Shown: piece after piece, positions 1-10,203 of the stretch | Numbering within the stretch: the first letter of the stretch is position 1 | How the letters are laid out: each line of letters starts with the position of its first letter | Assembly: GCA_001931875.2 (NCBI GenBank) | Contig: MSJH02000202.1 | Location: 1-27,269, forward strand | Direction of reading: 5' to 3' | From: Byssochlamys sp. IMV 00236 | Lineage: Eukaryota > Ascomycota > Eurotiomycetes > Eurotiales > Thermoascaceae | Length of the DNA: 27,269 nucleotides | Notes under the pieces: generated by a model | The model's database searches: none | What the model was told of the DNA's origin: nothing | Seen by the model: only the letters and a program-made list of their open reading frames with translations | Translations under genes and position numbers: made by a program

Positions 1-344
1 GGTACTGTACAAATTATGATAAGCTCTTTGAATACTCTATAAGTCAATATCAGTGCTAAATACAACAAGAAGAAGAGGAAAAAGCATTTGAAGCGGAAAA
101 TTTCTTGCAAGATAATACTACAGAAGGTATCAAATATCAAGATATATGACGACACAGTATAAACGGACTCTAGAAGAGTTTATTCAATGGAAAGAAAACC
201 AGTTTTGACTCACTCTTTCTCTTTCATAAAATAGATCTATACAACACAGTTTCTTCAACCATTTTTGAACCATCACTTTATCCAACTGTTATAAAAGCAC
301 TGAAACTTTTCGAGTCCTTTGCTTCAATACAGGATAAACAAGAC
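1..344. other. Left-edge sequence upstream of the OTU gene, partly coding-like
   Basis: From about 174 to 344 the plus strand stays open in the same frame as the OTU gene that follows, and it reads like the spacer near the end of Mutator-like (MULE) transposases of fungi. A TAG at 171 closes the frame, so any further 5' coding must come from spliced exons or lie outside the window. One possible acceptor is the AG at 233-234. Short fragments between 60 and 200 look coding in other frames, but I could not join them into a convincing exon. The true 5' end of the gene is therefore unknown and may be missing or decayed. Confidence 0.3.
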
Positions 345-1250
345 ATGATTGACAGTTTCGAAAAAGTCATTACAGAAAAGCAGGCAAAAAACCTCAACAA
401 TGTACTTCCGCCTGTTGTAAACGAAAAAAACAAAGAACGGCCAAAAGGAACGAAGCGCAGAGATATACTGCTAGAAAGAATTGAAAAGAATGAAGCGAAG
501 AAAGCGAAACGTGAGGCGCTAGAAGAAGCAAGAAAGAATAAACAGCACGAAAAGTAAAGCTCAAACAGTTTAATATGAAGAGCAAATTCATTCATATTCT
601 TTATACTAATGTATTATCCGTTGCTAGAGATATGGAATCGTTAAAAATTAGAATTAGACCGATAAGTGTTTTAGACATCAAGGATTCCCAGAAGAGTAAA
701 ATGACTTTGGTACTCGATCCAATTGCAGATGGCAATTGTGGGTTTAGGTGTATTGCACAAGCAATATATGGCGACGAAAACTCTCGCATGAGAGTTAAGC
801 AAGAAATGAAGGAATGGTTCGATTTGCACAAGCATGGCATATACAAAGGTATACATGCAACGTACTTTTTTTTGAACTGGATGCTAAGGTAATTTGAAAT
901 TTGTAGATAAAATGAACATTGCCAATGTAGAAAGAATCCTTAACAATTACGATCCTGCTCCTCCGCCTGACTGTTGGTTCGACTCTTTGGATTGTCCACA
1001 ATTAGTTGCAGATGTATATAGCAGATCTGTAGCTGTATACTCTGAAACAGTAGGCAATACATTGTACCTGCCATTTAGATCCGAACTACCAGAGACTTTT
1101 AAGCTAATTATGTTGTTCCTTAGGCAGGTCGAAATGCAGCACTGGTATCTAATCGGTTTTGAAAAGAAATATAGAAAGTTAATTTGGCCACGATTGTCGC
1201 TATTATATGAGCCAACATGTATAAAAAATGGCATAAAAGACAACAAATAA
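345..1250 (+). CDS. OTU-family cysteine protease fused to a MULE transposase-like tail (5' partial)
   Basis: Three exons, 345-553, 628-848 and 907-1250, join in frame to give 257 residues from the ATG at 345; coding may begin further upstream. The first intron has a TACTAAT-like branch point. The first exon is lysine-rich and contains RPKGTKRRD, like the basic AT-hook-like C-terminus of MULE transposases. The second carries the OTU catalytic motif DGNCGFRCIA, with the expected Asp and nucleophile Cys. The third has CWFDSLDCPQLVADV and, near the end, MQHWYLIGF with the expected catalytic His. OTU proteins are deubiquitinating cysteine proteases, and OTU domains occur in or beside MULE-type elements in plants and fungi (family knowledge). 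That this copy is transposon-derived is inferred. The catalytic half shows no stop or frameshift once spliced. An AATAAATAAA polyadenylation-like signal overlaps the stop codon. Confidence 0.7.
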
Positions 1251-1583
1251 ATAAAGCCTCTTGTTCTGGTGTGTCCATAGCGTTTTCGCGTGTATATAAG
1301 AGAAAAAATCATGTATACGTCACACTAATTTTATTTTCGCGTGTGCGTAGTGTTTCCCTAGATTTTTTTCAGCATAATTATCAGATTCAATTGCGACCTT
1401 ACCGAGACTCAAAAAGAATTAGAAAAGATCATCTTCAGGAACAGAGTTTAGTGCCAACATTTAGCGTGTCTATAGTGTTCGCCAATAGTAATTGTTAGCT
1501 ATTGCTCCTTTACTGCTTTAGCATGTAAGCATGTAAGCATCACAAGAAAATTTGAATTGTGTAAAAAAATGTAATGAAGGTAT
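1251..1583. other. Spacer between the OTU gene and the nucleoporin 3' end
   Basis: No gene is supported here. The stretch holds three diverged direct repeats (listed separately), a tandem CATGTAAG duplication near 1522-1538, and the 3' ends of the two flanking convergent genes. The minus strand was read for the missing C-terminus of the nucleoporin and gave nothing similar. A short plus-strand stretch near 1392-1440 looks weakly coding, but it lacks supporting exons. Confidence 0.5.
1271..1483 (+). repeat. Three diverged direct repeats, about 18 bp each
   Basis: Copies begin at 1271 (GTGTCCATAGCGTTTTCGC), 1341 (GTGTGCGTAGTGTTTCCC) and 1466 (GTGTCTATAGTGTTCGCC). They share a GTGT-N3-TAG-Y-GTT core followed by C-rich sequence, and all lie in the same orientation just downstream of the OTU gene. 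They could be subterminal repeats of a mobile element or leftover tandem duplication. No target-site duplication was identified. Confidence 0.4.
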
Positions 1584-4500
1584 TTATTGGTTTTGTGTAG
1601 GATCTAATTGATTTACTGTTTGTAATAAATGATATTTTTCGTACTGCTTTGCAGGGGCAGTAACACTTCTTGCGCAAATAGAAGCGTTTGCCAGGTATTG
1701 AGAACGCTCTTCATTGGTCACTTCCCTATTCAGTTTTGTTAGCAAGACCAGCAAAAAAAGAGGTTACTATTAAACGTATTTACTGTGCTTGTGCCAATTG
1801 AATGTATACGTTGGCAGCTTTTTCGAACTCTTCGTGTTCTTTGTAATATTTGGCAAGAAGTCTGAGACGTTTATACGAGTAAGGTTGTCTGCTCAAAAAT
1901 TCTTCAAGATAAGCTGGTGATGTCTGAAATATATTTCAAAGTTAGTAAATAACACTTGATATGAATGTTATGTACAGATACCTTAATGAGCTCTCCATCA
2001 ATACCATTATTCATAAACTTTTCGTAGATGTAGTAGTGAAACGCAATATCCTGAGAATTGAAGGCAGCTGCATAAGCATTTTTTTTTAAGTCATTAAAAG
2101 TACTATCTGGAACTTGTCTAGTGACATCCAGGAGTAAATCAAACACAATGTCGTAAAAAGGCTGTTTGGCTTTGAATAGTTCTACTGTAACCTCGTTGGG
2201 AGTATATCCAGCTTTCAAAAGCCCATTTGTCGCATTGTTGGGGTCACGTGCTTTAGCACATGTCAATGCTATGTTGATACCATACACAGAATAATTTTGA
2301 GATGCAAATTCTTTAGATATTTCGGCTAAGCTTGAAGCAGGAATTTGTCCTGCAATTCTCTGTAATATGTTCAATGCGTTATTCAATATAGCTTTGGTTT
2401 GACTACTAGGAGCGGACCGAGCAGAATAAATGTCGTATGTTGCACGATGAAGGAGAACCACACTTGCGTCGCAGAAAGCACCACAGTTTTGTTGAAGGAT
2501 GCTGATAACATATTCTGTATCATAGTTTTGTCTTTTGAACGTGTATTCAATGAGTGATCCTGTTAATTCACGTACAAGAGGTCGTCCGTTTGTTGTAAGT
2601 AACTGTCTTAAACTAGCTGTCTTCAGATGTTCTTTAAATTCTGCTTTCAGGTTTTGAGTGATAAATGCAATGTCACCAGTATCAATCAAATAGACAAAGA
2701 AAGCAATCGCCTCGGTAACATAAACTGCAAGCTCATACATATTCTTTATGGACTTTTCTTCTGCGTTGGTATTAGCTTTTGGGAACAACGCCGGGTAGCT
2801 AAAGCATAACCATTAGATAAAAAATATACAAATAAACATGTTTGTACCTTTGCATGAATACAATAAGATTCCTTAGTATAGTCTGAATATCCAACAGATC
2901 TGTTTTTTTGGTTGCATTTACGTATGCGAGTTTGCCATCAATAAATACTTCACTAAAGAATGGTTTATCCCAAACAGAACGAATGGTGCGATGCAAGAAT
3001 AGAGCCAAACCATCATGCCGACTAGTATACTGTTGTTCATGCAAAGACAGATCTGAAGGAATACCACTGAGTTCTTGTAAAAGAGCAGTAACAGTCGTAA
3101 TTATTTGTGAAGTAGCAGGTGCAGATGAGTTTGTTTTGTATAAGTTACTATTATAGGAAGTAACAAGGCCAAGCGACATAGCACAAGAGTTGGAGTATCC
3201 AAAGTGGGTCAAAAATTCTCTAAAGTGATTGATTCGCATAGCTGTATCCTCATAGGTTCCTGAAACAAGTCCAAATAACATGTCAATAGGCCTTTGCTTT
3301 GCCAACACACATAATCCGCATGTTGTCAAAACGAGTAATTGTCTAGTTGGAGCAGTATAATGAGCAGATAGTTCATTCAATTGATATTCGGCGCAATGTG
3401 ATTCAGCAATAGCAACAATACTTCCTGGAACAGTCGTTTCGTCAACAAATTCAACAAGTTCAGGTCGACCGATTGCGGTACTCTTTGTTAATTTGCCTAA
3501 ATCAGGAGAAATCGTAAAGATGGATTGTTTTTGCTCGTTGTTGTATACAAGTGTCATGACACCATCCTTGTATAGGGTCTTTGAAATTTGTCCTGGAATC
3601 ATGCTTGGAGGAGAGCGTACGTGTATGAGGGTAAGATCACTTGGGATACCCTCAGCCATTAGATTGCTTCCTTGTTTATGGTAGCTGTAATATAGACGGT
3701 GACCAGATGACGTGACGGCAACAAGTTGATATGCTCTGGATTCACAAGGAGATACTGGATGAATTGAAGCGATTCTGAAATTATCAAGTGAAGGTAGGTT
3801 AGGGCACATTAGCCTTGCAGTTTCTTGTGATTTGGTATAAGTGATTATTGGTTGATAACCTTGTCCACTTTTGCCCAGATAAGTAACGATGATATGGGAG
3901 TGCGCTGTTAGTTGATATAGAATTCTCCCAGTCTCATCAACAGTAAGTTGGATAACAGGATCGTTCATGGATAAGAATAAAGCAGAAAATAAACCTGAAG
4001 AGTGCAATCTCTTTGAGCATTTACCAGTAAACCATCCTTCACTTTGCTATGTAGTATAATTAATGAGCTTGTTTTTAATGCCTTGATAGCTTACTCTATA
4101 GTCTAATTCCCAAACATTTCCATCGTTTCCTAGCATGAATATACGTCCATTATTTGTACCAAGAATTGTTTTCATATTAACTCCAGATGTGCTAGTGTAC
4201 ATATCAGTCTTGTGGAATCGTACGCCATCAATAAGGTCTTCACTAATAGCAATGATCTTTACAAAAGACAGAGTAGAGACAATCAATAGTTGACATATCT
4301 TCTCGCTATTAAATACATCTGGCTTGGGTGGTGCAAATCCAATACCGATGATATCATCCTCTTCTTCATAAATACTTATATTATTACTGTTTTGACAAAT
4401 ATGAGTCCTTTACGTGTATATGCATATGCATGTTATATGTGTGTATTACCTATTAACATAGTCCCACAGATAAAGGCATTTTCCAACTGTAAAATAAGCC

Positions 4501-4863
4501 TTGCTGATTTTAGGTGCAATACCAGAGGGACTATCTGGTTTTACTAAAAGCAAGCAAAATGAGACTACCTCATAAGAAATGAAAATTAACTTACATTGGT
4601 TGATTCCTTCAATGCCTATAATCGGCATGTTTACACTGTTCTTTAATGCAATAGGCTTCACTTTTGTGTCTGTTGTTTTTTCATATACAAAGTGATCTAC
4701 AAAGAAAAGATAAATATTTATAGCTTTGTAAGTTGTTTTTTGTTGTACTTGAAAATGTCTGAGTCAAGTCTGGAAATTGGCGGTCAATGATGCTTCTACT
4801 TTCCAAGGTCACTGATGCTTCCTCAATCGCATTAAAAGCTTTTTCTAAACAACTTGTCTCCAT
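1584..4863 (-). CDS. NUP155: Nup155/Nup170-family nucleoporin, C-terminally shortened
   Basis: Eight exons (minus): 4863-4749, 4696-4595, 4543-4450, 4374-4095, 4046-2848, 2798-1982, 1923-1784, 1725-1584. They join to exactly 963 codons (962 residues). This inner-ring scaffold of the nuclear pore has an N-terminal beta-propeller and a long alpha-solenoid. Recognisable propeller motifs include GKCLYLWDY, GNNGR-like NNGRIFMLG, NVWELDYR followed by GWFTGKCSK, and DPVIQLTVDETGRILY. The solenoid starts after the WDKPFF region; later blocks include SYKRLRLLAKYYKEHEEF and NEERSQYLANASICARS. Metazoan Nup155 is about 1390 residues and yeast Nup170 about 1500, and both continue well past this last block. 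Here the protein ends about 28 residues later, so roughly the last 340 residues are missing. The start METSCLEKAF was chosen over an in-frame ATG at 4935, whose extra residues are low-complexity. Confidence 0.9.
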
Positions 4864-5359
4864 GATTGAAAGCTGAAAAAAAAAAGAAAGAAAAAGAAAG
4901 AAAAAAAGAGCTCTGAAAAAATTTAAACGCGACAAAAAAAAAGTGCATTTGAATCCAAGCAGTCACCATAAAATATACAATACCAAAGAGACAATAGAAT
5001 ACACAAAGTATCGACTTGAATATAGACTTATTGACAGTAGTAGAGCCAAAAAATAAAGAGACAATTAAACAACAAACGTACATTTTCACAAAGGTAACAA
5101 AAAAAGGGTAATTAAAAAATTATCTTGAAGTCCTGCACATAAAACATTTATCTTCAATGAACCAAAAGAAAAACGACATCAATAGTTTGATAGATAAAGA
5201 GGGGAAATAAAAAGAAAGAGAAAAAGAGACTGAGGTTTGCCTTAAATCAACTACTTTATATCCTCCCCACAAGAGCTGATTTGCGGACTTTATATTCACG
5301 CTTGCACAATTTGTTTCAACCTTCCTATTGCTCTTTCTCTTCCACTTTTACATTAACAA
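4864..5359. promoter_or_regulatory. Divergent promoter region, NUP155 / VPS16
   Basis: This 496-bp A+T-rich spacer separates the divergent start codons of the nucleoporin and VPS16. It includes purine-rich tracts near 4873-4912 and 5205-5230 and a pyrimidine-rich stretch just upstream of the VPS16 start (about 5322-5345), a common feature of fungal promoters. I see no gene or specific operator. Confidence 0.5.
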
Positions 5360-8300
5360 ATGGTTACAAATCCAACAGCTGATTGGACTGAATTACATGT
5401 AAGGAATATTCTTTCGAGCTGTCCTACTTCTTTACTTACCAAGGTCATATAGGATCGCTTTTATAAGCAAGTATAAAGACAATCGTATGCAAACCACTCT
5501 CAGTATTTACAAGTATTTTAGGAAACAAGAGATATATTCTTTATCTTGGAATCAGTCTGACCTATCAAAGTTTATGATTGCAGGAGCCCAATATGGTGGA
5601 CCTATTGGTAAATTTCGATGAGAGCTTTCTGTATTGGTTCATAACATAAAATATATAGCAATGATAAGGGACGATCGAAAGGTGTTGTTGTTGCAAAAAC
5701 AACAGCCTATAAAACCTACGATATATATGTATACTAGTGCAGGCAAACTCATCGAACAAATCCAGGTAATATAAGCCTCTTCGATTAGATCTTCAACTAA
5801 CGTGCGAATATCCACGGGAAAAAGTGGGATAAAGGAAAGATTGTTGGTTTAGGATGGACAGAACAAGAGCAACTTGTTGTTGTCACAGAAGATGGTTCAG
5901 TCAGGCTATATACGCTCCATGGTCAGTTTAGTCAATTTTCTCTAGGAAAGGTACGCTTTCAAGAAGTCACTTTAGGGCCTTTAATGACTGACGCAGGATA
6001 TGTTTATTTATTAGGAAGCAAAAGATGATGGTATCATTGATTGTCAAATTTGGGGAGGCGGCCTTGTTGCGATGACCAGCAAATATCAACTTATTTCTGT
6101 CACCAACTTTCTGGAACCACAACCAAAGCCTCTTGCAGACATTCGACTGGACGAACCCCCTCACAGTTGGACGATTGTGCCCCCTCAGTTTACGTTAAGC
6201 AGACACGTAGAAGTCTTGATCGCGACAGGTTCAACCATTCTCGTGGTGGACAGTAATGAGGCTACAGACGAGCATCTGACACAAGGCCCCTTTACCAAAA
6301 TGGCTGTGTCTCCAAACGGAAAATTCCTTGCCTTGTTTACTGCAGATGGCAAGCTATGGGTTGTATCGACTGATTTTCAAAAGAATATGTCCGAATATTC
6401 TACAAAATCAAGGATTCCTCCTCAACAGCTCGTCTGGTGTGGCACAGATGCCGTCGTCCTTTATTGGGACCACATCGTTTTGATCGTGGGACCTTATGGT
6501 GATTGGATAAAGTACTCTTATGAGGACCCCATCTATCTCGTATCTGAAATTGATGGTGTTCGAATCATGAGTAATGACAGGTGTGAACTGTTACAGAAAG
6601 TACCAGGTAAGCAAGCATAAACAAAAGAAACGGGAGATTGTAGCTCATGCCCATCTAGATTCTACTGAAAAAATCTTCAAGATCGGCTCAACTGATCCAC
6701 CTGCCATGTTATATGATGCATTGGATCATTATGAGGTAAGGTGTACATAGCAAATGATATATCTAACTTCAAATTAGCGTAAAAGCCCCAAAGCAGATGA
6801 AAACATCCGTACCATCAAGACAGAACTAGTCGATGCTGTTGATAGCTGCATTGAAGCAGCAGGCTTTGAATTTCAGCACTATTATCAACGTACGTTACTG
6901 AAGGCAGCTTCGTTTGGTAAATGCTTTTTGGAAAACTATAATGCAAACAACTTTGTCGATATGGCTCAAACCATCCGTGTGCTGAATGCAGTGAGATACT
7001 ATGATATTGGCATACCTCTGACTTATACCCAGTATGTAAATAGAATAAAGAAAAAAAAGCTTTTCCTATCACTTGATTAACCAGTAATAGGTATAAACGT
7101 CAAGGACCCGAAGTGTTGATTGATCGCCTAGTTAATCGTAACCATCACTTACTGGCCGTTCGTATCGCCGAATATCTTCAGATACGAACAGATAAAATCC
7201 TTATCCACTGGGCCTGTGAAAAAATCAAGTCATCCACAGAAGATGAAGAATCCATCTGTAGAGCGATTGTAGATAAATTAGCCAAGAAGCCAGGCCTTTC
7301 TTACGCCGAGATTGCAAAGACTGCGCATGATGCCGGTCAAACTCGATTAGCGACAAGACTATTGGATTATGAACCTAGGGCAGCAGATCAGGTTCCTTTG
7401 TTACTTTCGATGCAGGAAGATGAAACGGCTTTGATCAAGGCAATAGAGAGTGGAGATACTGATTTAGTTTATTTGGTCATATTTCACTTGAAGCGTAAAT
7501 TGCCACTTGGAGAATTCTTCCGTGTGATCAATAATAAGCCGATGGCGTGTAATCTACTGGAAGTTTACTGCAAGGAACAAGACACTGAACTTTTGAAGGA
7601 CTTTTACTATCAGGATGACAGAAGACTGGACAGTGCTAATTTTATGTTGCTTGAAGGTTTTAATGATTCTGTAAGAATATATAATTGATTGTATATAGCT
7701 GTGATCATAATATATGACTAGGATATTTTAGAGCGTATAAAAAAGCTCAAGATAGCGGCCAAGGCTTATAACGAACAGCGAGAACAAACATTCGAAGCCA
7801 AGGTAGAAATACATGTATAGAAACAAAATAATGACATAAGTGTGTTGTAGGCGACAGATGAAGCTATCAAGCTACTTCAATACCAGCTAACACTTGAGAA
7901 GGATACTCAGCAGTCCTTTACAGGGTTATCAGTGAGTGAAACAATCTATAAATGCACGACAATTGGTCAACATAATAAGGCGAGCAAGGTCAAGACTGAC
8001 TTCAAAGTACCAGACAAAAGGTTTGTCCTCCGACATGTCATTCGGAACATTAACATTCCCCGATAGATATTGGTGGGTCAAGCTTCGGGCTCTTGTTGAA
8101 GTTAGGGATTGGGATAACTTGGAAAAGCTCGCAAAGAGTAGAAAGTCACCTATTGGATATGAGGTAGTTAAATCGGATCATTGTCTATAAATCATCTAAT
8201 CGCGCGTAAAATAGCCATTTGTTGAAGAATGCATAAAGGCTAAACAGTATCAAGAGGCATCAAAATACATCTTAAAGTGTGATCCACCTGCAAGACCTAT

Positions 8301-8499
8301 GCTCTTTATCAAAATCGGAGCCTTTAAGGAGGCAGGCGAACAAGCATTTTTGAATAAAGACGTAGAAGGATTAAGGTAAAATATATACAAGTAAATAGAA
8401 ACATACTCATATCAAAATAGACAAGTTCGGGCAAAATGTACAAATCATATTGTTGCACAAGAACTGGATTCACTGCTTGCACAACTCAATGCAAAGTAA
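5360..8499 (+). CDS. VPS16: VPS16, core subunit of the HOPS/CORVET tethering complexes
   Basis: Fourteen exons: 5360-5398, 5453-5466, 5522-5607, 5659-5765, 5825-5950, 6015-6606, 6659-6735, 6778-7031, 7091-7670, 7722-7802, 7851-8020, 8067-8163, 8215-8375, 8421-8499. Together they give 820 residues, close to human VPS16 (839). N-terminal family motifs are ADWTELHDRFYK, AGAQYGGPIA, the WDKGKIVGLGWTEQEQL block and EAKDDGIIDCQIWG. Central motifs include WCGTDAVVLYWD, LYDALDHYE and VLIDRLVNRNHHLLAVRIAEYL. The C-terminal solenoid includes FKVPDKRYWWVKLRALVE. VPS16 binds the SM protein VPS33 and acts in endosome-vacuole fusion (family knowledge). Exon 2 is only 14 nt, and the intron after it uses a GC donor (GCAAGT at 5467). 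Without this exon the conserved FYK-K-QEIYSLSW segment is lost. Divergent from NUP155; the next same-strand gene starts 52 bp after the stop. Confidence 0.95.
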
Positions 8500-8551
8500 T
8501 AAAATACATAAACATCTGATTTTGCTTCTCTTTTTCTTTTTTCCTTAAAAT

Positions 8552-10106
8552 ATGAAACAAGACATTTTAAATCTCTTGTCTCCTTTAAATGTCGGCTTAT
8601 TTCTATTCTTTATCTTTCTTTTAACAAAAAGGTTCATGCTACTTAGACTCTTAATCCTTCCATGGTCTATTCTCTATCATTGGACTCGTACCATAAAGGT
8701 ATTCTTTTTTTTGCTTTAGGACAAATCAATAGCTTACATATCATTTAGATACTTTTTTCGACTTCTTTATCTCCTAAAGAACAATCTATATTTGAAGAAC
8801 AATTCAAGTATTTGATCGTTACTTCATCCGTATTTAATGAACTAAATCAACAACAACAGCAGCAGCAAATGCTCGAGAATGCTCCACAGACAACCGAGGG
8901 CATCGGTCATTTATTTATATTGACCATCAGCCTTCTCTATAGTGTAACACTCCTTGCTACATGTTATTACTATTATCATGATACACTTGTTTATGGACTA
9001 TTGATCAGTTACCTATTTACCTGCTATTTTATATATAGACACAACGTAAGTATTTCATAGATTTTTACTGAATATGAATATAACAAGTATTATAGAAACA
9101 TGTGCAGGTTAGGAAGATACATGCATCTGCTCTTGATTCTATGCATGAAATCATTTCATTGTCTCAAAAGAGCGATACGGCTTTAGCCACTCTATCAACC
9201 AACACACAACGACTTATCCCTATTATCAAACCACATCTTGAGACTTATACCCAACTGATCAATCAGCTGAAACCATTGACGGATTCTCAAAATCTATGTA
9301 GGCTTCGGGACATGTACATGGACAAGTTACAAGATGTAGACTTGTTGATTACTTCAATTCGTTCAAAGCGTCGAGACTATTTTTTGCATCTGTTGGCACT
9401 AGATGTCATGTCTAATAATCAAGCAGCTCATTATGGTAAAAATTGGAAACGGGCTATTCAAGTCAATCATCAACTTGTTCTCGAATACCAAAAGTTTAAT
9501 AAACAATTGGCACAAGTCGTTTCTTCCGAACCTCTCACCGTCATGACAGGTAAAGAAAAAGATACAAATAATGAAAAAACTAAGTCTTTTTTTTTTTTAA
9601 AAAAAAAAAAAAGACTCAAAGGGTACAAAGTCATTGTCCTTAAACTATACTTTGTCACCGTCATCACCAATGACAGACATATCCCCTTCAGAGAACAAGG
9701 CTGTTGAATTAATACAAAAAGTGGCTGCCATAGAAAGATATATGGAAGAATGTCAATCTAAACTGTTTGCCTGCAGACAAGATATGAAATACTTGTCTTA
9801 TGGAAGAGGTATACATAATTGTCTTTATACAATGTTTTCTTATTATTTTTGTTCTTAGGTACAGTCCAAAGTTTGAATAGAATCAACACACGTTTTACCA
9901 GTGTGGATGATGCCTTGGTTAAACTGTCTACACGATGGGAAGAGAGTAAGACAATTTTGAAATCTTTATTAGCAGAACAAGAACATAAGGATGATACCAC
10001 CTTACCTTCACCTCCTTCTTCACCTGTTCATCAAGAGATATCTAGAAGTCTCAGCTTGAATCATGGAACTATTAGAAAACGTAATCGCAACTCATATTTC
10101 TTTTAA
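8552..10106 (+). CDS. Membrane protein resembling vezatin / peroxisomal myosin-binding (Inp2-like) proteins
   Basis: Five exons, 8552-8698, 8749-9045, 9096-9549, 9614-9808 and 9859-10106, give 446 residues. The N-terminus has hydrophobic runs (residues about 10-40), then FEEQFKYLIVTSSVFNEL and a poly-Gln tract. Two adjacent membrane segments follow, including HLFILTISLLYSVTLLATCY. The rest is mostly helical and charged (coiled-coil-like), ending in a Ser/Pro-rich, basic tail. This layout, and the FKYLIVTSS-like motif before a membrane hairpin, recall the vezatin family, whose fungal members recruit class V myosin to peroxisomes. I recognise the family only by general resemblance; another two-pass coiled-coil membrane protein is possible. 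The intron at 9550-9613 carries a long T/A inverted repeat that overlaps its acceptor. Confidence 0.6.
9583..9616 (+). repeat. AGTC-T12 / A14-GACT inverted repeat spanning a 3' splice site
   Basis: AGTC plus twelve T (9583-9598) is followed at once by fourteen A plus GACT (9599-9616). The acceptor AG used by the gene model ends at 9613, inside the right arm. In RNA this could fold into an A-U hairpin that holds the acceptor. The flanking exons join in frame only with this acceptor. Confidence 0.7.
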
Positions 10107-10203
10107 TAAGAAGAAACGACATAATTCAAATGCCAAATCATTTATATTAACACTAGTTACTTTTATCATTCAAAAGCGAGAATATAATAAACATCTTTTC
10201 TTA

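Noticed and set aside
345..892. Apparent broken (stop-interrupted) OTU reading frame
   Set aside because: Introns at 554-627 and 849-906 with normal GT-AG ends restore one continuous frame, so there is no sign of decay in this part.
1217..1498. 93-codon plus-strand ORF downstream of the OTU gene
   Set aside because: It starts inside the OTU coding end in another frame and shows no family similarity; it covers the repeat region.
4681..4935. Upstream in-frame ATG at 4935 as the nucleoporin start
   Set aside because: The added residues come from an A/G-rich tract and are low-complexity; METSCLEKAF at 4863 fits the family start better.
9634..9858. Separate small gene starting near 9634
   Set aside because: It is exon 4 of the vezatin-like gene; the frame joins exon 3 through the acceptor at 9612-9613.
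10063..10203. N-terminal extension of the TVP15-like protein from the ATG at 10063
   Set aside because: It would overlap the previous gene's coding end, and the extra sequence looks like an A+T-rich spacer.
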